Source of the DNA: Gammaproteobacteria bacterium
GTDB lineage: Bacteria > Pseudomonadota > Gammaproteobacteria > Chromatiales > Chromatiaceae
Assembly: GCA_013041975.1 (NCBI GenBank)
Contig: JABDQZ010000320.1
Location: 1 to 14,807, forward strand
Reading direction: 5' to 3'
DNA length: 14,807 nt
Below, piece by piece: positions 6,920-12,574 of the stretch (its first letter is position 1; each line of letters opens with the position of its first letter). The notes beneath the pieces were generated by a model that did not search any database, was not told the origin of the DNA, and worked only from the letters and a program-made list of their open reading frames with translations. The position numbers and the translations under genes were made by a program.

Positions 6920-7339
6920 TTAAGGACGGACGTACGCGTAACCCTGCTGTTGCAATTCCATGATGCGAATCACGCCACCGGGTACAACTTCAACGCCATC
7001 GGTCAAAACCGGGGCTTTTCCGCTCTTCTTGGTCATTTTTTTAATGGTATTACCGCAGGCACTGAACTTGATATCCTGGGCTGCCAGGCTGGCTACACGC
7101 TGGGATTGATCGTTTTTCTTGGTGAGCATTCCCAGTCCCGGACCATAGGCTACAACTTCAATCTCAACATTATCCATGCCGAGGGCCTTTTGCAGGTTGA
7201 CGGCATTATTCAAAGCAATTTTCTGGGTGAGCGGGTCATTGCTACTGACCTGGATAACAACCTTGTTATCTGCCGCCAGAACCTGGCTGGAAATAAAGAG
7301 TAAAAACGCGACAAGTGCAAATGATGTAATTTTTTTCAT
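6920..7339 (-). CDS. Secreted DsrE-like protein
   Basis: The protein has 139 residues. A signal peptide is clear: MKKITSF, a hydrophobic core, and probable cleavage after VLA at residue 22. The mature part, from about 26, has the alternating strands and helices of the DsrE/F-like fold (KVVIQVSSND, then IEVVAYGPGL). Its only cysteine is C95 in IKFSACGNTI, at the place where DsrE-like proteins often carry a functional cysteine. DsrE and TusD relatives handle protein-bound sulfur in the cytoplasm; the role of a periplasmic one is unknown. ATG 7339 is chosen because AGGA lies seven bases upstream and the signal peptide begins there. The longer frame adds a leader that overlaps the likely promoter. 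It is transcribed away from an ECF sigma factor whose anti-sigma partner ends in a related domain. Confidence 0.82.
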   Translation of the reverse strand: MKKITSFALVAFLLFISSQVLAADNKVVIQVSSNDPLTQKIALNNAVNLQKALGMDNVEIEVVAYGPGLGMLTKKNDQSQRVASLAAQDIKFSACGNTIKKMTKKSGKAPVLTDGVEVVPGGVIRIMELQQQGYAYVRP

Positions 7340-7415
7340 TGGATTTCCTGAATCTGTAAATTTTAATAATAAAATGCCGGTTATTGCTTTTTTATCCAGC
7401 ATCCTCACACTGATA

Positions 7416-7441
7416 GATGCAGCCTCCCGGAAAAATATTCC
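7416..7441 (-). promoter_or_regulatory. Candidate ECF-sigma promoter for the DsrE-like gene
   Basis: On the minus strand, GGAAT (7441-7437), 16 bases, then GCATC (7420-7416). The same two blocks with the same spacing face the sigma gene on the other strand. GGAA-rich -35 boxes with about 16-base spacing are usual for ECF sigma factors. Transcription would begin near 7409, about 70 bases before ATG 7339. Confidence 0.55.
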
Positions 7442-7467
7442 ACTATTTTGTGGAACAAGGAATATTT
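7433..7467. promoter_or_regulatory. Nested inverted repeats at the centre of the divergent promoters
   Basis: AAATATTCC (7433-7441) is the perfect complement of GGAATATTT (7459-7467). This symmetry comes from the two outward -35 boxes. Inside it, TTCCAC (7438-7443) pairs with GTGGAA (7450-7455) around TATTTT. The inner repeat could be an operator for a further dimeric regulator, or it could simply reflect back-to-back promoters. Confidence 0.5.
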
Positions 7468-7484
7468 CTGCATTTTAGTGCATC
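7459..7484 (+). promoter_or_regulatory. Candidate ECF-sigma promoter for the sigma/anti-sigma operon
   Basis: GGAAT (7459-7463), 16 bases, then GCATC (7480-7484). It is identical in both blocks and in spacing to the copy directed at the DsrE-like gene. Transcription would begin near 7490, about 20 bases before the sigma start codon. Autoregulation is common among ECF sigma factors. Confidence 0.55.
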
Positions 7485-7508
7485 CTACAGGATAGCCAAC
7501 GGGGATTA

Positions 7509-8057
7509 ATGATGTTTTTCAAGCTTAAAGGTTCTGCAGAAATCAGGGAGCGTACGAAAAAAATTCGTGCGTCGCTGCTGCGTGTTGCCTGCTCATGGTG
7601 TAACGATATGGCCCTGGCTGATGACCTGGTACAGGAAGCATTGACCCTGGCCCTGAAAAAACAGCATCAGCTCAGGGAAGTGGATAAATTTGAGTCATGG
7701 ATGTTCAGTATTTTGAACAACTGCTGGCGTGGACATTTGAGAAAGCTCAGGGAAACGGTCGATATTGATGATGTTGTGCTCTATGAGCCGCGCGAAACAG
7801 AGGGCAATATGCTGGAAATGCAGATTGTCGATAAAGTCCGCCTTGCCATATCCACTTTACCCAATGGCCAACGCCAGGTTGTCACCCTGGTTGACCTGCA
7901 GGGATTCAGCTATGCAGAAGTGGCTGAAATCCTCAATATACCGGTCGGTACCGTAATGAGCAGGCTCAACCGTGCACGACAAGCTCTCAAGGAACAACTG
8001 TTATCCCTGAAACAGGAATTAAATATCAATGACAAAAAACTCAGGTCAGTGAAATGA
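7509..8057 (+). CDS. ECF-type RNA polymerase sigma factor
   Basis: The protein has 182 residues, the usual size for an extracytoplasmic-function sigma factor. Region 2 (about 20-80) includes DDLVQEALTLAL (38-49) and FESWMFSILNNCWRGHLRK, which contact core polymerase and the -10 box. Region 4 (about 110-165) includes the LP-x-GQRQVV helix and the helix-turn-helix YAEVAEILNIPVGTVMSRL (135-153), which reads the -35 box. Two ATG codons stand side by side at 7509 and 7512; a GGGG run precedes them at a workable distance. The stop overlaps the ATG of the next gene (ATGA at 8054-8057), so sigma and anti-sigma are translationally coupled. Cysteines lie at 28, 31 and 72, but there is no evident zinc site. 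I cannot assign it to a numbered ECF group. Confidence 0.9.
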   Translation: MMFFKLKGSAEIRERTKKIRASLLRVACSWCNDMALADDLVQEALTLALKKQHQLREVDKFESWMFSILNNCWRGHLRKLRETVDIDDVVLYEPRETEGNMLEMQIVDKVRLAISTLPNGQRQVVTLVDLQGFSYAEVAEILNIPVGTVMSRLNRARQALKEQLLSLKQELNINDKKLRSVK

Positions 8058-8740
8058 AACAGACACACAAATCCGAAAACTACCGACTCAATGCGCTGGC
8101 CGATGGTGAACTCGATACCATCGAAAGCGAGGCACTGATCCAGGAAATCCGTAGCAACCCGGAACTGCAGCGTGAACTGTGCGACATCCACATGCTCAAG
8201 GATATGGTCAAATCAGCCTACCCTGCAGACAACCAGCCGGTTTCAGGCACCTATGGTAAAAGTCGTTACCTGGGTGCCATTGCCGCTTCGTTTTTGATTC
8301 TTGCTATCGGGTTTTTCGTTGGCAACCGCTCAGCTTCCCCCTCCCTGGAGGATAGTTTTGCATTATCCATGATCAATGCGACACCCGGCAAAGTCGTGCT
8401 GCATATTGGCGAATCAGACAACGAAAAATTCGAACACGCTCTGGCCCGGGCTGAACAATTGTTAGTCGATTACGGCCAAAAAAACATGCAGGTTGATATT
8501 GTGACCAGTGCCGGAGGCATAGATCTGTTAAGAAACAACACGTCGCTGCATATCGAAAAAGTGTCAACGATGAAAAAGAATTATGAATCGCTGGCCTTTG
8601 TCGCCTGTAACAACACGCTGGCAAGACTCAAGAAAGAAGGAAAACCGACTGACCTGCTGGCAGAAGCCCAGGTTGCTCCTTCAGCGGTTCAGTATGTAGT
8701 CAAGCGGTTGCAGCAAGGCTGGAGTTACGTGGCCATTTAG
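8054..8740 (+). CDS. Membrane anti-sigma factor with a DsrE-like extracytoplasmic domain
   Basis: The protein has 228 residues in three parts. Residues about 8-55 (YRLNALADGELDTIE and ELCDIHMLKDMV) resemble the helical sigma-binding domain of RseA/ASD-type anti-sigma factors. Residues 71-90 form one membrane helix. Residues about 112-228 are predicted outside the inner membrane and resemble the secreted DsrE-like protein encoded divergently: KVVLHIGESD versus KVVIQVSSND, FVACNNT versus FSACGNT, and the ending QGWSYV versus QGYAYV. The cysteine is C185. There is no HxxxCxxC zinc motif in the N-terminal domain. The arrangement suggests that the domain senses a signal, possibly a sulfur or thiol compound or the secreted protein itself, and releases the sigma factor. 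The sensing role is inferred from architecture and gene order; the relation of the two domains rests on alignment by eye. Confidence 0.8.
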   Translation: MKQTHKSENYRLNALADGELDTIESEALIQEIRSNPELQRELCDIHMLKDMVKSAYPADNQPVSGTYGKSRYLGAIAASFLILAIGFFVGNRSASPSLEDSFALSMINATPGKVVLHIGESDNEKFEHALARAEQLLVDYGQKNMQVDIVTSAGGIDLLRNNTSLHIEKVSTMKKNYESLAFVACNNTLARLKKEGKPTDLLAEAQVAPSAVQYVVKRLQQGWSYVAI

Positions 8741-8759
8741 ATTACAGATAACAGCCTGT

Positions 8760-9524
8760 TTATTGAATACATTTACCGGTTGAGCCCGGTTTGCAGGGTT
8801 TAGCATTATTCCAGATAGCGCCATCCAGCCGGGCTGACTTGAGTTGCACGCCACCCAGACGGGCCTCTGAAAGATCAGCATAGCGCAGGTCAGTTTCATT
8901 GAGTATCGCATTACTTAAGTCGGCGCCTCTTAAACTGGCACCCTTGAGGTTGGCAGAGGTGAGGTCAGCATAATCAAGATCGGCCTTGTCGAGTTTGGCA
9001 TAGCGCAAATTGGCCGCTTTGAATGAACTTCCACTTAACCTGGCCTCTTCCAGCTTTACGTTAGTAGCCGACAATTCATCCAGATTGACATTTTCAGCAA
9101 CCAGTCCGCGCTTGTTACAACTATTCCAGTTGATGCCTGCGGCTGGCGCTGCCGAGCAATCCGTTTGCTGTATTTCTGTTTCCGGTTTGTACATCATGGC
9201 AGCGGCAATGCCACCTCCCACAATAATGACCACCAGTAAAATTGGTAGCCACAGGCTGCCTTTTTTTCCCGGGTCAAGTTCATCCGAGTATTCTGTATCG
9301 GCAAACTTTTCGGGATCACGCATCTGTAACGGCACGACTTCCGGCTGCTGCTTCAGATAACGCCAGTCTTTCTTGTTTTTACTGACCTGATCACGCAAAT
9401 CGATCTTGCCTTCCATCAGGTAATTTCTGATACGTGCTGCCGCAAAAGGGCCAAAGACTTTTTCGCCCTCGCTGCGCTTGATGTACCAGATCTTGTCGTG
9501 GATTTTGTCGACGTCGTCGTTCAT
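8760..9524 (-). CDS. Membrane-anchored pentapeptide-repeat protein with GYF_2-like N-terminus
   Basis: The protein has 254 residues. Residues about 12-58 (IWYIKRSEGEKVFGPF, then EGKIDLRDQVSK and DWRYL) match the layout of the GYF_2/DUF4339-type domain often found at the N-terminus of membrane proteins. A single membrane helix covers 91-111, after a KKGS segment that fits a cytoplasmic N-terminus. Residues about 141-238 are pentapeptide repeats of the A(D/N)Lxx type, such as ADLDYADLTSANLKGASL, which fold into a right-handed square beta-helix. Two cysteines come before the helix (123, 136) and two after it (244, 252), consistent with disulfides in the periplasm. The function is unknown. It converges on the sigma operon with only 19 bases between stops, and its start is 65 bases from the fliK-like gene. 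Confidence 0.85.
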   Translation of the reverse strand: MNDDVDKIHDKIWYIKRSEGEKVFGPFAAARIRNYLMEGKIDLRDQVSKNKKDWRYLKQQPEVVPLQMRDPEKFADTEYSDELDPGKKGSLWLPILLVVIIVGGGIAAAMMYKPETEIQQTDCSAAPAAGINWNSCNKRGLVAENVNLDELSATNVKLEEARLSGSSFKAANLRYAKLDKADLDYADLTSANLKGASLRGADLSNAILNETDLRYADLSEARLGGVQLKSARLDGAIWNNAKPCKPGSTGKCIQ

Positions 9525-9578
9525 TTATTTTTCTGTGCTGTTTTAAGTCATTGTTAAATGTAACGGCATTATTGCCGA

Positions 9579-9584
9579 TATAAT
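9579..9584 (+). promoter_or_regulatory. Possible -10 box upstream of the fliK-like gene
   Basis: A perfect TATAAT lies five bases before ATG 9590, preceded by a small inverted repeat CGGCA-TTAT-TGCCG (9564-9577). No good -35 box is found at 16-18 bases. If used, transcription would begin at about the start codon, and no Shine-Dalgarno is visible. Confidence 0.3.
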
Positions 9585-9589
9585 TAATT

Positions 9590-11266
9590 ATGAGCGAAGT
9601 AAATAACGAAATGATTCAGAGTGTGTTGCAGATTATCAAATCTGTAAGCAAATCTGAAATAATCCAGCAGGCTGTCAGCCAACAGCCCGTACCTTCGTTA
9701 TTTGACAAGTTGCCACCCGGTCAACAGTTGCAGGCAACGGTACTAAACCCTGATTTTGAAGGCAAAGTACTGCTGAGAATTGCCAATGAAAAGGTACTGA
9801 TCGACACCCTGCTGCAGCTCAAACCGGGGCAGCATCTCAATGTTGAAGTCAGCAGTCGACAACCGGGTATGGTACAGCTCAAAGTCATCGATATGCCTAC
9901 CCAGGCCAGCGTGCAGGCCCAGTTTCTGAAAATCAACTTACCCATCCAGGAACCGTTGACTGCATTACTCAAACAGCTTTCCTCTAATCTGAGCAAGCCT
10001 TCACAGTCACAAAACCCACCCGTTGCCAATCCGCAGGCGCAATTACGGCAAACCAACAGTCGGGCTGGATCTAAAATACCCGAACCGGTACAGACACTGG
10101 CGAATCGCATACTCAGCCAGATACCAACTGCGGCAGAGTTCAAAAACCCCGGCGCTTTTGAAAAGCTGCTGGCAGATTCAGGGATTTTTATGGAGAGCCG
10201 CTTATTACGCGGCCAGGCAACAAACCAGGATACCAAGGCAGGATTACTGCGCATTGCAGAACAACTCAGAACCTCTCTGACTCAAAACCAGACGCCAGGT
10301 TCAGCTGCCACCACCAACAGAACAGCCAATACCATGCAGGCAGCTCAGCAGTTTCAGGCCAATATCCCTGCTGCTGCAGCTCCCCGCCCTGCTGCGACCA
10401 TGCAAGTCAATATGCAGGCGAATCCGAATCCGCCAACAACACCGCTAAAAACCTCAAAAGAGCCTCAAATCAGGACTGACGCTGCTTTAACGGCTGGCGT
10501 AGACAACAGGCCAATAGTGACCCCATCAAACGGTATCAGCCAGCTAAAAGGAGTAACAGAAAAAGGCAGCCTCACTGCGACCCAGGCGGCACAAAAAGCG
10601 ATGATGCTGGGCAAAGCCAATCCAGCGACACTGACCCGCAGCATTACCCCGAACCTGTTAAATAACACCGCATTCCTGCAGGCTCTGGACCTGTTACCCA
10701 AGACCGAGTTCAACCTGTTGCTCAAGCAGCTACTGTTCAAGAAATCCATCAGTGCCCAATATCAGCAGTCTCCATTAAATGCCCTGCTGCGCTCTACCCC
10801 CATGGGATTACTGTTAAAAGCGGTTGAAAGCAGTCTGGCACGGATCCATACACAACAACTGGCCTCTGTACCACAGGAAGATACAACCCGACAAATCTGG
10901 CAGATGGAAATCCCGATTCGCGACCAGAAAGAACTCTCTTCGCTGATGATGCGTATCGAACAGGATGATTCGGAGCAGAAAAACGACACCCAGGGTTCAA
11001 CCTGGACTGTTTGTCTAAATTTCAATATTAGCGAGCTCGGGCCTGTCCACAGCAAGGTCAGGCTCACCCAGGAAGTGGTTTCAACCCACTTCTGGGCCGA
11101 ACAACAGGATACACTCAAGAAAATTTCCACCCACCTGCCACGACTGGTCAAAGCACTGGAAAAACTCGGCCTGGAGGTCAATCACACCACCGTATCAATG
11201 GGAAAACCACCCGATCCCGTGGAAATTTCCACGCTGGAACAAAACCTGCTGGATGAAAACGCATGA
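9590..11266 (+). CDS. FliK-like flagellar hook-length control protein
   Basis: The protein has 558 residues. The C-terminal part, about 436-540 (IWQMEIPIRDQKELSSLMMR, WTVCLNFNISELGPVHSKVR and THLPRLVKALEKLGLEV), has the pattern of the FliK C-terminal (Flg_hook) domain. In true FliK this domain contacts FlhB and switches export from hook to filament subunits. The middle (about 135-340) is rich in Gln, Asn, Pro, Ala and Thr and looks disordered, as in the FliK ruler region. The first 100 residues are a separate beta-rich part. The next gene encodes a stand-alone FlhB C-terminal domain and overlaps by ATGA, so the two are probably partners. No other flagellar gene is seen nearby, so this may be a second FliK-like protein rather than the hook ruler. 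ATG 9590 lacks a clear ribosome binding site; Met8 (9611) is an alternative. Confidence 0.8.
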   Translation: MSEVNNEMIQSVLQIIKSVSKSEIIQQAVSQQPVPSLFDKLPPGQQLQATVLNPDFEGKVLLRIANEKVLIDTLLQLKPGQHLNVEVSSRQPGMVQLKVIDMPTQASVQAQFLKINLPIQEPLTALLKQLSSNLSKPSQSQNPPVANPQAQLRQTNSRAGSKIPEPVQTLANRILSQIPTAAEFKNPGAFEKLLADSGIFMESRLLRGQATNQDTKAGLLRIAEQLRTSLTQNQTPGSAATTNRTANTMQAAQQFQANIPAAAAPRPAATMQVNMQANPNPPTTPLKTSKEPQIRTDAALTAGVDNRPIVTPSNGISQLKGVTEKGSLTATQAAQKAMMLGKANPATLTRSITPNLLNNTAFLQALDLLPKTEFNLLLKQLLFKKSISAQYQQSPLNALLRSTPMGLLLKAVESSLARIHTQQLASVPQEDTTRQIWQMEIPIRDQKELSSLMMRIEQDDSEQKNDTQGSTWTVCLNFNISELGPVHSKVRLTQEVVSTHFWAEQQDTLKKISTHLPRLVKALEKLGLEVNHTTVSMGKPPDPVEISTLEQNLLDENA

Positions 11267-11580
11267 CAGAAGAAATCCGGCAGCACAATCAGGATCTGGC
11301 GGTAGCGCTCAACTATGATGGACAGAATGCACCTCGTATTACCGCCAAGGGGCAAAACGAGCTTGCCCGGCAAATTTTAGAAAAAGCCGAAGCAGCCGAT
11401 ATACCTCTAAAGTATGACCCGGAGCTGGCTGCCATCCTCTCGCAAATACCGCTGGGTGAGGAAATTCCGGAAAACCTGTACCTGGCTGTCGCCGAGGTGA
11501 TTGCCTTTGCCTATTTCATTGCAGGAAAAACGCCGCAGGACTGGAAAAATCCCCCTGAAAATGAACAGGAAATAGACTGA
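11263..11580 (+). CDS. Stand-alone FlhB/YscU C-terminal domain protein
   Basis: The protein has 105 residues and corresponds to the cytoplasmic export-switch domain of FlhB/YscU/HrcU. Matching segments are LAVALNYDGQNAPRITAKG (12-30), a region like IPLKYDPELAAIL, and LGEEIPENLYLAVAEVIAF. In FlhB this part directly follows the self-cleaving NPTH sequence. Here the protein begins after that point, so it has neither NPTH nor the membrane helices and cannot autocleave. Similar short proteins (YlqH in Bacillus, FlhX in some proteobacteria) are known. Its ATG overlaps the stop of the FliK-like gene, and binding to that protein's C-terminal domain is the obvious hypothesis. Confidence 0.85.
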   Translation: MTEEIRQHNQDLAVALNYDGQNAPRITAKGQNELARQILEKAEAADIPLKYDPELAAILSQIPLGEEIPENLYLAVAEVIAFAYFIAGKTPQDWKNPPENEQEID

Positions 11581-11636
11581 CCACCACTCATAACCTATGA
11601 AAAATTACTGCTAAAATAATGAGTTAAAGAAGATCA

Positions 11637-11678
11637 ATGAAAAAGTTTCAATACTTGAGCAGTTTGCTGAAATCGTAA
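11637..11678 (+). CDS. Possible 13-residue leader ORF
   Basis: ATG 11637 opens MKKFQYLSSLLKS and stops at TAA 11676-11678, within the TAAGG that serves as ribosome binding site for the next gene. AAGAAG lies a few bases upstream. It could be a translated leader coupled to the binding-protein gene or a chance ORF. Confidence 0.2.
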   Translation: MKKFQYLSSLLKS

Positions 11679-11686
11679 GGCCAGGA

Positions 11687-12574
11687 ATGAAAAGAAGACA
11701 GTTTATTCAGATACTTATGGCTGGAGCCACCAGCGGCGCCCTGACCCCATTGGCCTCTGCAAACCGGCATCGGCAGGAAATCCTCATGGGTATCTTCCCG
11801 CGCCGCAATACCAAGGTCACTTACCGCATGTTTAGCACGCTGGCTTCGCACCTGAGTGCGATTTCCGGGACTCGGGTTAAACTGGAAAGCGCAAAAAACT
11901 TCAAGCAATTCTGGGAAAACGTCAAACAGCAGAAATATGACCTGGTGCACTTTAACCAGTATCACTACGTTGTTGCCCATGCCAATCATGGTTATCAGGC
12001 GATAGCGATGAACGAAGAAAATGGTTCCAATACACTGTCTGGTTCCATTATCACAAGAAAAGACAGTGGTATAGAAACACTGGCTGACCTCAAAGATAAA
12101 ACCATTGTCTTCGGCGGCGGACCGCGGGCCATGCAAAGCTTTATTATCCCGACATGGCTTCTGGAAAAACAAGGTATCAGCAAAGATCAATACAAAACTG
12201 AATTTGCCCGTACACCTCCTAATGCCATCTTTTCGGTTTACCACAAGCAGGCAGATGCAGCCGGCGCTGGAGATGCAGCGCTAAAAATGAAACAGGTGCA
12301 AAAAGCGATTCATGTATCAAACCTCAAATACCTGGCACTAAGCGACCCACAACCCCACTTGCCATGGGCAACTTCTACCAACATGCCTGAAGAACAGGCA
12401 AAACAGCTGCAGTCCGCTTTGCTGTCAATGAATAATGATGCCTTTGGAAAAATCATTTTAAAAAAAGCTGGCTTGACAGCCATTCACCCAGCGGTGGACA
12501 GCGATTACGATGGCGCACGAAAAGTTATTGTTGATGTCTATGGAAAGGACTTCGGGGTTTCCCAGCTGAAATGA
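11687..12574 (+). CDS. PhnD-like periplasmic substrate-binding protein
   Basis: The protein has 295 residues. The N-terminus MKRRQFIQ, a hydrophobic run and cleavage near LASA (22-25) look like a twin-arginine-type export signal, although Sec is possible. The rest has the two-lobed fold of the PhnD/SsuA/transferrin-like binding proteins: DLVHFNQYHYVVA (85-97), ETLADLKDKTIVFGGG (130-145) and ADAAGAGDAAL (189-199). In phosphonate binders the loop after the FG strand is rich in Ser/Thr (as in DPxSTSG); here it is GGGPRAMQS, so the ligand may differ. No permease or ATPase gene is adjacent. The stop overlaps the start of a GGDEF-EAL protein with a periplasmic domain, which points to a signalling role. 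TAAGG, six bases before the ATG, supports this start. Confidence 0.87.
   Translation: MKRRQFIQILMAGATSGALTPLASANRHRQEILMGIFPRRNTKVTYRMFSTLASHLSAISGTRVKLESAKNFKQFWENVKQQKYDLVHFNQYHYVVAHANHGYQAIAMNEENGSNTLSGSIITRKDSGIETLADLKDKTIVFGGGPRAMQSFIIPTWLLEKQGISKDQYKTEFARTPPNAIFSVYHKQADAAGAGDAALKMKQVQKAIHVSNLKYLALSDPQPHLPWATSTNMPEEQAKQLQSALLSMNNDAFGKIILKKAGLTAIHPAVDSDYDGARKVIVDVYGKDFGVSQLK

Noticed and set aside
7340..7408. 23-codon N-terminal extension of the DsrE-like protein
   Set aside because: The signal peptide and Shine-Dalgarno place the start at 7339, and the extension would begin at the expected transcription start.
8751..8761. AACAG-C-CTGTT as terminator between the convergent sigma operon and pentapeptide gene
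   Set aside because: The loop would be a single base and the T-run is too short to support a hairpin terminator.
8864..9060. Repetitive DNA resembling a tandem repeat array
   Set aside because: The periodicity comes from the pentapeptide repeats in the encoded protein; units are 15 bases and diverged, with no spacers, so it is not CRISPR.
9721..11181. Long minus-strand ORFs under the fliK-like gene (177, 139 and 94 codons)
   Set aside because: They are shadows of the + strand gene: cysteine/serine-rich, without family features or start signals.
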